From the NCBI GenBank assembly GCA_963971575.1, contig OZ020622.1, positions 2,332,279 to 2,396,278 of the forward strand: a stretch of 64,000 nt of DNA. The letters run 5' to 3'. Positions 33,040 through 42,816 of the stretch are shown piece by piece. The notes beneath the pieces are model-generated. The model saw only the letters and a program-made list of their open reading frames with translations, was not told where the DNA came from and ran no database searches. The stretch comes from Liopterus haemorrhoidalis. Lineage: Eukaryota > Arthropoda > Insecta > Coleoptera > Dytiscidae. The position numbers and the translations under genes are program-made. Numbering within the stretch: the first letter of the stretch is position 1; every line of letters starts with the position of its first letter.

Positions 33040-33252
33040 ATGTCTTTAAAATTGCAAGAAAAAATTAAATGCAACGTGAATTGTTGTGTTTATCTTTGCA
33101 ATGCAAAAGTAGGTCGTGATAGAGACCTAAGTTTTCATCGTGTTCCGAAACGTGTCAAAAAAGCCTTATTACCTTCAATTATAACCCTAGAGGTTACTTG
33201 GGCACTGAGAAAACGGAAAATTTCATTTAACGCAACCCCTCATATTGAATAA
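33040..33252 (+). pseudogene. THAP-domain fragment
   Basis: The ORF starts MSLKLQEKIKCNVN and contains CCVYLCNAKVGRDRDLSFHR followed by VPK. The C-x(2-4)-C pair with LSFHRxP is the first half of a THAP zinc-binding, DNA-binding domain. The later Trp, C-x2-H and AVPTIF-type parts are not intact; the ORF changes character after residue 40, suggesting an internal deletion. THAP domains head P-element-type transposases and many insect host proteins. GCGCCTCTA occurs on both sides (about 32953 and 33343) in direct orientation. Confidence 0.6.
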
Positions 33253-33259
33253 TAAATTA

Positions 33260-34145
33260 ATTTCATGAAATATCACATCAAGATACCATTGAACCTGTCA
33301 AAAATATCCTACCAAAGTCAGCCATGATGTAAAATGCAGTAGCGCCTCTATCGGTAGTGTCAGATGTCAATTGTTTAAACCAAGAGTTGCCTTACAATCA
33401 GACCACCCACGTGACAATATAAGTTGTAGTGTCAGTCAACAGTGCACAAGTCATAGCGTATAGTCTATTAATTTTAGAGCTGTGAACGGAATTCTTCTTA
33501 TATTTTACTATAACTACGTAAGAGTATTTTTAATTTGTAATTGGGAATGTTTATAATGTTGCTGGAAGTGAAATATGGAAAATGTGTTAAGGGCGTTTCT
33601 TCCTGAAGCTCATTTTCAAACCAATATAACTCGTCAAGTCCTGAAACTAGCTTAAAGTTCTAAAGTTTATGTAAGAAGCTGACGTTAGTCTGTCTGACAT
33701 GGCGAGGTAGCATGTAGGTCCATGTAAGCTGATACCGTGTTGAAAATCATGCTAATGCACTGTATCTGATACTGTTGAGCTCGAGACGACCCGGCTAGAG
33801 CATCAGCACGGCCTGGCTGCCTTTATTAAATTAACCTGTCACAATAAACTTGAATAATGTGCCTCTAGCTTAGACTGTTAATAATACCACCTTGACGGCG
33901 CGAGATACACTACACCAGGTATTATATACTTAATAAAATAACTATCAGTTTTATAAGCTAATCATTTCATAATTTGCGCTCATATTATCTGATCACAATG
34001 GGATGCCGCGAAATATACGCATAAGAAATCATCTAAGAATCTCTTACAACCAGGGACGTTCCATCCCGGGGTTGAAAGGTGTAGGGTAGACTGTTGTACC
34101 TTGAGAATAATGTAGTATGCATTTCTCAGGAGTTGAGGCCAGGGG
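33260..34145. other. unassigned interval
   Basis: Mixed composition with no recognised coding or repeat content. A block of moderate GC lies at 33640-33930. Confidence 0.3.
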
Positions 34146-34174
34146 GCGTTATCGTATATGCGCCAAACAATGAC

Positions 34175-34336
34175 GTTAAACAAGCTGCGGCCGGTGAAGC
34201 ATGTTTGGGAGGGCAATCGGCATGATCGGATATGCTCGAGCTTTGTCATTGCTATACTACTGTTGATCGAAATAGTACGAGTTTGTCCGATCATACCAAT
34301 TACCCTCCCAAACATGCTTCACTGGCCGCCGCTGCG
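34175..34336. mobile_element. palindromic MITE, core shared with 61317-61529
   Basis: The outer arms GAAGCATGTTTGGGAGGG (left) and CCCTCCCAAACATGCTTC (right) enclose an inner palindrome with GGTATGATCGGAC-type ends and a centre containing TTGCTATACTACTGTTGA. TAA near both edges (34177-34179, 34337-34339) allows a Harbinger-type 3-bp duplication. The inner ~95 bp match the element at 61317 in inverted orientation, while the outer arms differ. Confidence 0.65.
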
Positions 34337-34361
34337 TAAAACCAATCGCAATGCGGTTTGA

Positions 34362-34507
34362 GTGGGTTTGGGAAGCAAGCTTGGAGTGTTCCAAGTCACT
34401 CTGTTTAACTCCAGACAGTTTGAGGATACGCGTTTAGGTCTTTTCTCGAACGCTTTGGAGTTAAACTGAGTGACTCAGTGCACTCCGAGCTTGCTTCCCG
34501 AACCCAC
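34362..34507. mobile_element. palindromic element with ~54 bp arms
   Basis: GTGGGTTTGGGAAGCAAGCT at the left and the near-perfect complement at the right (ending 34507) continue inward to GTTTAACTCCA on both sides, around a ~38 bp loop. No target duplication was found. It sits 25 bp from the previous palindrome. Confidence 0.6.
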
Positions 34508-34654
34508 CTTTAACTGTCGGTTCTACGTCCGTTGCTTAGCAACCAAGCGATGAATTCTGGTTTCTGCGCAGGTGACGTACTGGCCTCAACTCGTGAGCAA
34601 AGCATTCTATATTAGAACAGCTTTTAAGTTCTTGACCTTTTCTATCATCTAGGG

Positions 34655-34880
34655 CAATGATATTCAAACTGTATTCCATGGAACCCTGGGGTGCCACACA
34701 AGCTCCTCAAGGGTTCCACGAGCTTTTTCTTGCCAGAGTTTCAAGGCTCTGGGTTTTCAAGACCTTTTTGCTCATTACTTGGATTTTGGAGATGAGGACC
34801 TTTTTTTTGTGCTCATCACTTGGATTTTGGAGGTAAGGACCTTTTTTTGCTCATCACTTATATTTTGGAGGTGGACGTTA
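34655..34880 (+). repeat. hAT-like end with 44-bp tandem repeats
   Basis: After ATATTCAAACTGTATTCC and GGAACCCTGGGGTGCC (hAT-end style) come three to four ~44 bp units containing GCTCATCACTTGGATTTTGG. They are the same repeats as inside the hAT MITE at 12231-12586. The right boundary is not seen. Confidence 0.5.
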
Positions 34881-35810
34881 ATGATGATGGTTTCTTCCGG
34901 GATTTCTGTTGTGCAAAATCTTCTATTTTGTCCTCAAAGTCTAATATTTGAAGGATATCACTTTATATGCACATCATTGATAAATTAGTAAGTCGTTCTT
35001 GTAACATAGTCGTTCGTAATTCATTTTTTATTCTTTTTAGCCGTGAAAATGAGCGCTCTTAACTACCTTAATTGGTGACCTTAAGCAAAGGAATATTCCA
35101 GTAGCAACCACATTCGGGAAAATATCATTTAATTTATCTGCTTTTATTAGAGTATGTAAGGCTGAGATACTCAAGTCCGCCGATTCATTTGCAAGGTTTT
35201 TTAATAAAAGTTGTAAAATTGTACTAAAAATTGAGTTCCTCTTTTTTCCGTGTACGCGAACGCCCTCGGTATTTTGAGGCCCCCATCAAGCCTGGGGTTC
35301 GTGCCCGTTGCCCTTATGGAAAAGACGGAACTGGTTTCCATATATTTCCAAGTTATTAAAACCTCTCTAAAGAGTTTAAATTTGGTCACCTCGTTTTCAA
35401 TGGAAGTTATTATGTGCAAAATGTAATTTTAAAAACCCTTTTATTCATTAAATTTAGATATTTAAGTTGCTGAATAAAAATTTCTGGTGAATTCTTTTGA
35501 TAAGTGAAGAACACAAAAGTAAGGATTTGCTAATGAGAGTGGTACAGGCCAAGAGCAAGAGCAAGGGAAACAGGTAGGGTGTTCATTACAGCTCTATAAC
35601 AGCTGAGTGTTAGGTAGCATGCTTCACTTCAACATCGAGATTTTTCACCTACATTCATCAATATATATTCATTTTTCATTTCCAATTAATTTTCTGAAAA
35701 TCAATGTATTTCTCATTAAAAATAATGACGCAATTAACACATAAAATGTTACTAAAATACAGAGTGTTTTATAAAGAGTATAACAAACATAACAAACAAA
35801 TATGTATATA
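34881..35810. other. unassigned interval
   Basis: No gene recognised. A GC-richer patch at 35240-35330 is open on the minus strand but lacks motifs. Confidence 0.3.
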
Positions 35811-35812
35811 TA

Positions 35813-36373
35813 GGGTGTTTTTTTTAGAGGTATAGAACTTTAAATTGCAATAAAACAACGATGGATTATTCGATTGACATGAATTTTTTTTTATTCGAAA
35901 GATAATCTTGTGGCATTACATTAAATCATACCAACAAGACGGCGCAACATGTCACACAGCTCGTGCCACAATCGATTTATTGAAAGACACGTTTGGTGAC
36001 CGCCTAATTTCACGTTTTGGACCTGTGAATTGGCCTCCAAGATCTTGTGATTTAACACCGCTGGACTACTTTCTGTGGGGCTATGTAAAGTCATTGGTCT
36101 ATGCGGATAAGCCACAAACGCTTGACCATTTGGAAGACAACATTCGCCGTGTTATTGCCGATATACGGCCACAAATGTTGGAAAAAGTCATCGAAAATTG
36201 GACGTCCAGATTGGACTACATCCGAGCCAGCCGTGGCGGTCATATGCCAGAAATCATATTTAAAATGTAATGCCACAAGATTATCTTTCGAATAAAAAAA
36301 AATTCATGTCAATCGAATAATCCATCGTTGTTTTATTGCAATTTAAAGTTCTATACCTCTAAAAAAAACACCC
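35813..36373 (+). mobile_element. Tc1/mariner-type element G with perfect 110-bp inverted ends
   Basis: The terminal repeats 35813-35922 and 36264-36373 are perfect inverted copies by eye (GGGTGTTTTTTTTAGAGG outermost). TA precedes the left end; the right flank is not a clean TA. Between them is the C-terminal part of a transposase: QQDGATCHTARATIDLLKD..., WPPRSCDLTPLDYFLWGYV, and a final MPEIIFKM with TAA at 36268-36270, inside the right repeat. The Asp in QQD and the Asp in PLDYF are separated by 41 residues, the spacing of the DD41D (rosa-type) group. The N terminus and first catalytic Asp are gone. Confidence 0.85.
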
Positions 36374-36635
36374 ATTATATATATATATATATAATATAAT
36401 TTATATAATAATTATTTTTATTTAATTTTTTTCTATACATTATACACAAACTGACTTCGAAAGAAGTAACACCACAATGAAGAATGTTCAGTACGTGGCT
36501 TATCAGTGTTAGGTATTTAATCTGATAAGGTTACGCAGTACAAAAAAAGTACAAAAAAAAGAAAAGAATTAACAAAATTAATAAAATATATATAAAATTA
36601 AATTAAATTAAATTAAATTATTAAATATAAAGTTA

Positions 36636-36675
<40 letters not shown>

Positions 36676-37055
36676 TATTAAATCCTCTTATTTTATTTCC
36701 TCCTACATTTTTCGTCAAGAACAACAATCCAACTATATATATATATATATATATATTCTCATTCGTATTAAAAACTCTTCCATTACATTTAGAACGATAC
36801 TCTTGAATTTCCCTGATGGATGTTCTTACCCTATGTTCCAATTCTTCTAATCTTTACCTTCAGGATACCTTTCTTGGTAGAGTTGCTGGGACCTAACAGA
36901 ATTTATTTTACATTCCCCGAATGTCAGAACCATATCTGTCATTTCTTCATTTGAATAACGTACGTAAGCAATAATTACAAACAATTTGATGCTATCACCT
37001 TAAATATAAAATTCGTACTAACAGGCAAGAAAATTTGCAGTTTTATTTGGTTAGG
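36374..37055. other. AT-rich interval with TA microsatellites
   Basis: TA repeats lie at about 36376-36394, 36638-36672 and 36735-36757, with a TTAAA-type run at 36596-36625. The minus-strand ORF 36841-36608 begins with mixed residues (MEHRVRTSIREIQEYRSKC) but runs into TA-repeat translation. A two-unit GGTTAGGTTAGG at about 37049 is too short to be telomeric. Confidence 0.45.
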
Positions 37056-37059
37056 TTAG

Positions 37060-37240
37060 GTTTTTTTATGTAACAAAATCATTTTCAAAGCTTGCTATAT
37101 TTAATGGCCTTTGCTGCTGTGGCAATTAGCCAGGACAATTTTTTAATTTGAGAATATTTCCATGCCTGAGCGGGATTCGAACCCGAGACCTTCGCAACGC
37201 AGAGCACATGTGTTACCACTACGCTACGCCGGTCGGCTGT
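37060..37240 (-). mobile_element. tRNA-derived SINE (family S2)
   Basis: On the minus strand the head carries TAGCGTAGTGG (A box) and GGTTCGAATCCCG (B box, complement at 37171-37183) with a GCCGACCGG start, the best tRNA likeness in the window. The body then includes GGCTAATTGCCACAGCAGCA and a T/A-rich tail. The body core is shared with 39-95 and 41190-41263. Confidence 0.7.
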
Positions 37241-38584
37241 TTAACTTTGTACGATTTATGTTATTTATTATTTTGTAAATAAATGTTCTCCATTTTGAAA
37301 TTGTTAAAATTAAAGTATGATATTTTGACATCTTTGTAAAGTTGATTTAATGAACTTTCAAGAAAAAAAAGTACCGATTCCCTATGCTAGATAAATGTTT
37401 AAATAATTTCCATTGAAACCTATACTTGAAACCTGAACCTGAAAAATATAGGTATTAAAAGTTTAAAACAAATAAAATCGGATAGACCACCAGAATGCCG
37501 ACACAGGGCCTCTAAGAATTCAACAAATTAGGTGTTAATACTAACCGGACTGAATACTGTCTGATCTCGTCTTCAGTGAGATGTGTGGTTTTATAAGACA
37601 TTTCTAGGCATTTCTAGGAAGAAGGGTAAAAAGATTGTTCGAGGAGATGTTAATGTTCAAAGTTATTACGCAACAAATGTCCCCTTGAACAATGAACCAT
37701 TTAAAAATATATTTCTAAAGATACGTGCTGTAACTTAAAATTATTATCTGAATTAAAAATGTGTACCCTTTAAAAAATCCCAAAAAATGCCTTGAAAAAG
37801 GAAATACTCGCGACGGGTGGTTTGTGAAATTTTGTCTTTGTCCTAGCGGACCATCCGATTCGTTAAAAAATTGTTGGTCGGCCCACGGGCCTAGTTGTTC
37901 TTATATAATAAATATCCTCCGGTGAATAAACATGTGTGATCCTTTTGTGGTGTACAGTCTCGCAAGGATCTATAAAATCGCCCTCCACCGCGCGTAATAA
38001 AATGTCCATTCGTCCTGGCAATACTCCTTCCTTATATATCCTTCTCCGTTCGTTTCTCTTTATTGTGGTGTCGGCCGTAACCCGTTCACTGTCAAATAAA
38101 TAGTGTTATTACTTGCACTCGACTATAACCTTTATCCTGTATTTTGTGTTATTGGTCCAATGCGAAGATATGTGTAAAACGGTGGCTAAATCCAACGCGA
38201 CATCTTATTGGCAAGATAAGTCCCTAGTTTTTGCAAAGACACGGAAACCTCGTTTGAATACCAACGTATAAAAATAAAATGTAACTATGGATGCTTGCTA
38301 TAGCAAGAGACAAACCCACACAGGGTCGGAGCAATGAAAAAACGTAGAGAAAAAAACTTTTAAATGTTAAAAAGAAAGAATATATTGCTTTAGTTTTTTG
38401 ATTTTAAGGTGGAGTAACATAAATCCATCTGTCTAAAAGGCAAATTGTTGCTACGTTGGTTATTTTTATAATTTGTCTTATATATGAGGTGGACAACGCC
38501 AAAGTAGTTTATCACATTTTCAAAAAAACTTATTACAATCTTTTCTAAAAGTTTAAATGGAACTAAACGGAATTTTTATTTTAT
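37241..38584. other. interval with dispersed repeat and possible LTR
   Basis: The ~100 bp repeat of 22375 recurs at about 37480-37585. The stretch 37900-38170 (TATATATCC, AATAAATAGTG polyadenylation-like signal, ...TTATTGGTCCAATGCG) has the look of an LTR followed by a primer-binding region. No gag/pol or second LTR is present, so that is only a suggestion. Confidence 0.3.
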
Positions 38585-38587
38585 TAA

Positions 38588-38845
38588 GGCCCGGTCTTTC
38601 CACCTTCAGATAAAGTTCCAGGTAACTATCTGACAGATAAGGTTATTTGTGACTTCATCTGCTGAATAAATGTCAATACCAGTCAGTGAATCCAATACGT
38701 CAGTCTCATTATCCGTTAGATAACTATCCGATAGATAAATTTGTATAGAAAGAAGTGATGACATTTATTCAGCAGATGAAGTTACAAATAACCTTATCTG
38801 TCAGATAGTTACCTGGAATTTATCTGAAGGTGGAAAAACCGGGCC
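38588..38845. mobile_element. Harbinger-like MITE, TAA target duplication
   Basis: Inverted arms start GGCCCGGTCTTTCCACCTTC and include AACTATCTGACAGATAAGGT and TTCATCTGCTGAATAAATGT (about 90 bp each). TAA lies on both sides (38585-38587, 38846-38848). The centre repeats GTTAGATAACTATCCGATAG-like motifs. GGCCC-type ends with a 3-bp TAA duplication are characteristic of Tourist/Harbinger MITEs. Confidence 0.85.
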
Positions 38846-39054
38846 TAAGTTGTCACGAATTCACTATTTAACGATTGAATACAGTTTTTGTTAAATAAAA
38901 TGATCAAAAGGCTCCATTGAATCGATAAAAGGTACTAGATTCCATAATCTAGTTCCGTCACCGGACGATAAGACGCACCCAAATATAGGAGACAATTTTT
39001 AGAAAAAACAATATATATATATATATATATAAAAAATTGACAGATTCTTATTTT

Positions 39055-39192
39055 TATTATTCGGGCGAGAATAATATGTTTACATTACTCTCATTTCACA
39101 ATCATTCACCCCTCATCCAGGTGTAGGAGCTCGCCCCCTGGCATCGGCGATTAGCCTCGTTGCAGGAATAGGCTGATGTAAAATAAATAAAT
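39055..39192 (+). mobile_element. SINE S1, 5'-truncated copy
   Basis: TATTCGGGCGAGAATAATAT, CAGGTGTAGGAGCTCGCCCC and the ending ATAGGCTGATGTAAAATAAA match the body of the SINE at 9352. The tRNA head is absent, and about 20 extra bases lie in the middle. Confidence 0.7.
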
Positions 39193-39204
39193 TATTTTTG
39201 TATT

Positions 39205-39355
39205 ATTATTATGATAACTTGTACCAGCAACATGCAGTTCATCTTCATTCTTGGTACTATCATTCGTCTCGTTAATGTCATTGTTTATATTATTTTCATC
39301 TGAACTATTGTTGTCAGTATCTTCAAAAACTAAGTCATCTTCGGTACGAGAGCTA
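39205..39355 (-). pseudogene. acidic ORF fragment of unknown origin
   Basis: The minus strand encodes SSRTEDDLVFEDTDNNSSDE followed by an N/D/E-rich stretch and DELHVAGTSYHNNNT. It is bounded by mariner E on one side and a SINE on the other. Acidic tails of this type occur in several transposases and host proteins. No family assignment is possible. Confidence 0.3.
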
Positions 39356-40280
39356 ACTTTTAAGTTTTTACAAAAACTAAGAAAAAATTTTTTGGAACAA
39401 ACTGTTTTATTGTTTTTCAAAATATTCGCCTTTAAAAATCATACACTTTTGCATGAGTTCAAACAAATTCTCGAAGCATTTTTTCCACTCTGAAGTTGAT
39501 ATCTCAAAAACATGATTTTCGAAGGCTTCAACGGCTTCTTGAATTGATGAAAATCGCTGTCCACGCATTTTTTGACATTGGAGAACAAAAAAAAAGTTGT
39601 TAGGGGATAAATCAGGTGAATACGGGCAATGAGACATTAATTCGATGTTTTTCTCCTTTAAATAATCGATTGTTTGACTTGCTTGCATTGTCATGATGAA
39701 GAATGATGATGTTTTTGGTTGTTTTTCCTGATTTTGTCGATGACATCTCTCAAACAAATTGCTGTATACTATTCAGTATTAACTGTTCTCCGATCTTCTA
39801 AAGGAATGGTACAAATACAGGCCCAATACAACCGAAGAAACAAGAGATCATTCTGCAGTGCATAGGTTGAATTTTTTTAGCATTCCCTTACACTTAATCT
39901 ACACGAGCTTTTTTTGAGTATCAGTCAAATTATGCACGGAAACGGATCTTTTTCACAGCTAAATGTTCAAGCAAAATCGAATGTATTGCAGTCTTCGATA
40001 TGCCAAAAGATGCCTCCATTCCATGGTAAGTCACATGCTGATCTTCTTCAATCATTTTGCGCACAGCATCGATGTTTTTTTGAATCACTACTGATTTTGG
40101 TCGACCTTCACGAGATACATCACTGACGGACGTACAACCACGACGAAATTCTGGAAACTAATTGTAAACAGTCTTTTCTGATGGTGCTTCATTACCAAAA
40201 GTTGAACGAAGCAAATCTATGCATTGTTGTTGAGTTAGGCCTTTACTAAATTCGTAAAACAACATCCATTTGTTTTTTTA
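39356..40280 (-). mobile_element. mariner E, degenerate near full-length copy
   Basis: The open C-terminal part (39757-39407) encodes IDYLKEKNIELMSHCPYSPD, LSPNNFFF, KMRGQRFSSIQEAVEAFENH, VFEISTSEWKKCF and ends GEYFEKQ. Position N of SPNNFFF replaces the expected third catalytic Asp of DD34D mariners. Upstream frames to about 40272 are broken (R-P-N-S-T-T, HTH fragments) and a deletion joins the N-terminal third to the C-terminal third. The 3' terminus is near 39356. Confidence 0.75.
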
Positions 40281-40955
40281 AAACACTGTCAACAAATGTG
40301 ATGACGTTGCTTTCAATATCGTCTATTGTACTCGTCTGCCTGTCTTTTCGTATCTGTTCCTTTTTTTTAAGTAGATTACAGATTTCTTTTGATGAAATAA
40401 GAATAATGTATTTCTCCCCAATTCAGCATATTTGTCTTATTTCTAAATTCGTAATTTAAATTCAGGCAGTGAGTGGCATGGCATGAAGGGTGTTAAGAGT
40501 GTTTGATAATGCAGTGTGAATGTTGGATGGCATTTCTGAAATTGTCTGTAGAAGAGATCCAATAACCAGTAATGTCTTACATGCCCCCATGTTTACCGTG
40601 ATCGCTATCTCCGGCAGAGCGACGAACGAACGAACAGCCAATCTATACCGCGCTGAATCCTAATGTAATAGCAGCGGAGCAGCGGGATAGCGGAGGCACC
40701 AGAGGGCCAACGAGGAGGATAACAGACTAGCAGAGGTGGAGGAAAGGGGAATTAGCCCACGGTCAGAAGGATTAGCGCACTGGGATCAGAAATCATATTA
40801 TAACCGACCCGACAACTATCAACTTTAACCTTAAAAACATTAAATAAAATTTATATTTTTACTTAAATCGATTTAGAACAACGTTTCTCAACCTTTTTGC
40901 CGCGCGCCCCGTCATATTTTTCAATGTCATACTGCGACACAATGTTTTATTTTAT
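40281..40955. other. interval with GC-richer block and hAT-type end
   Basis: 40590-40790 is notably GC-rich for this window (GCAGCGGAGCAGCGGGATAG) with no coding motif recognised. CAACGTTTCTCAACC at 40879 is a hAT-type terminal sequence whose element is cut off by H1 copy 7 at 40960. Confidence 0.4.
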
Positions 40956-41184
40956 AATTAGGGTTTTGTAACTATGACCAAACAACCCTTATACCGTCAT
41001 TTTGTCGTCTGTCTGTCTGTCTGTTCGGTAAAAGTTGTAGCCAAACGACTAAACCTAGAGAGTTGAAATTTGGCATGCTTATACAACGCTTTGACCCGCA
41101 CATAGAAAAAATACTAAAACATCTAAAAAACATATCCCCTAAAAATATAAACAAATATGTGGTCCTCGAAAAAAATATATATAT

Positions 41185-41263
41185 TTGTGTTGTCATTTAG
41201 ATGGGCTGCGTCAGGCGCTAATAGCCTTTGTTGCTGTGCGCCAAAATTTTTATCTAACTAACA
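41185..41263 (-). mobile_element. SINE S2-core insert in H1 copy 7
   Basis: AATAGCCTTTGTTGCTGTGC within this piece is the complement of the S2 body motif at 37100-37125. Direct repeats of about 14 bp (AAAAAAATATATAT) flank it, pointing to target-primed retroposition into the element. Confidence 0.55.
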
Positions 41264-41554
41264 AAAAAATATATATTTTTTTAAATCTGAGTAGGGTATC
41301 AAATGAAAGCCCTTAGTACGTGGATTAACGATCAAAATTTTATTTTTGCAAAATAAATTATTTTGAAGAGATTTTTGCAAAAATTATGCAAAAACAATTG
41401 TCCCATACCCTGTAGCCCAGATGGTTTAAACATTCGTGTGAACCGGAATAGTACAAGAATTTTTGATCAGATTATGTTTTCGGAAAATATCGCATTTTTT
41501 GTGTTTTTTGGTTGACGATATACAAAAGTTATAGTTATGTAACACACTATACTA

Positions 41555-41632
41555 GAAGACGTATCCTGGTGTAATGGATAGCTTGCTCCCTTGCTACGCA
41601 GCAAACTAGGGTTCACTCCTGGGCAGAGGAGA
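41555..41632 (+). repeat. tRNA-like cassette in H1 copy 7
   Basis: TCCTGGTGTAATGGATAGC carries an A box (TGGTGTAATGG, 41567-41577) and GGGTTCACTCCTGGGC a B box (41609-41619). The first bases TCCTGG and the GGGCAGAGGA at the end resemble tRNA ends. This is one of the clearest cassettes, with about 31 bp between the boxes. Confidence 0.6.
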
Positions 41633-42037
41633 CAATTTAATTTTTTGTTTTTTTTTTCATTTTTATTATGTTTAAATTATTTTGTCAAAATTCTAGCTAT
41701 ATTTTGGCAAATGTTACATTTAATTTTAAGAGCGTAAATTTAATAACCAATTGGAATTGTTGGAATTATATTTTCATTCACAATTTTCAAAATCTTAATC
41801 AACCTTGCTATATATAAAAAAAAAATACTGCACATATTTAGAAACCTAAATAATGGTATTAGATATTCGAATTAAAATTTTAACAAATTTATTTTTAAAG
41901 CTATTAATAGACGATAAATTATTTTAAAAATATTGTTCATTTTGCCGTGATTACTACAAAGCAAAATTTGTCCTACACACTCAGCATACCGCCTTCACTT
42001 ATTATATACCGGCAAAACCCTGCAATGTGTGAAAAAT

Positions 42038-42814
42038 CATAAAGCATCAGCTTCATCATCAGTAGTTTCTTAATAGAAATCAACTCTTCTTATGCAACAT
42101 TATAAATAAATAATCAGATTAAAAAACTCTGAAGTTTTAATAATTTGTTTCCTTCCCCACAAAAATGACATTTGTAAAACTTATTACGAAGACTTGGAAT
42201 CACAGGCTTTTTTTAACTAATCTTTTATAATACAAAACCTTAATTTCATGTATATTTTCTTTAAAATGAGTTTTCTTTTTTTCTGTAAGACAAATTTTAA
42301 TGTTACATTTTCTTTCGAATAATAAAACTGGCTTATCTCGGAAAGTAATAACAAAAATGGGTTCTAGAATAAGATTGGATTCAGTCGAGATACAAGCACT
42401 GTATACTGACGGATATGAAAACTCACTCACAAATAACTTTACAAAAAACTTACATGTCGAGATATTAAAATGCTGTTACAGAACACAAAATAGATCGCAA
42501 CTTAACTACTCGAAAGAGAAATGTTCCGTTTGGAATTCGGATAATTCCAATAAGGATATGGCCAGATTACACTTTGACCTGTGCTTACTGCAGTCATCAT
42601 GATCTTCTACCAGTCATTGGTACACTTCTGAACAGAGCATCACTATTTGCTAAAAAGTTAAATGTAAACCTTGATAAAGTTTCCAAAAAAAATGTATTCG
42701 TCTTACTTAATTCTTTAGTATTTGTTGCCGTTACTCTTAGAAAGAGGCTGTTAAAAGTTGAATTGAAGAACTCCGTTCCACCTTACAGAATAATTGCTAC
42801 AGTCATAAAAATAT
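42038..42814 (+). other. interval with two unassigned ORFs
   Basis: ORFs at 42300-42602 (contains SRIRLDSVEIQALYTDGYE) and 42574-42831 (contains LLNRASLFAKKLNVNLDKV) have fairly balanced composition and overlap in different frames. They could be eroded exons. I recognise no domain. Mariner D begins at 42817 inside the second. Confidence 0.25.
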
Positions 42815-42816
42815 TA

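Larger units (their letters stand above)
40960..42037 (+). mobile_element. H1 element, copy 7, with a small retroposed insert
   Basis: 5' end GGGTTTTGTAACTATGACC, three CTGT units, core, cassette, and a 3' end in which the hairpin is damaged (GTGTGAAAAATCAT). It is interrupted at 41185-41263 by a ~75 bp SINE S2-core piece flanked by a direct repeat AAAAAAATATATAT. Its 3' third is the variant shared with copy 1. Confidence 0.7.

Noticed and set aside
36608..36841. Minus-strand ORF with YIYIYI tract
   Set aside because: Most of it is TA microsatellite translation; the short N-terminal part shows no family.
37045..37065. GGTTAGGTTAGG as insect telomeric repeat
   Set aside because: Only two units; common in AT-rich insect DNA and not an array.
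37150..37240. Genuine tRNA gene on the minus strand
   Set aside because: A and B boxes are good, but acceptor-stem pairing fails and the sequence continues into a SINE body.
39151..39420. Single 89-residue minus-strand gene
   Set aside because: Its N terminus is the mariner E terminal repeat and its C terminus is SINE sequence; only the acidic middle could be of other origin.
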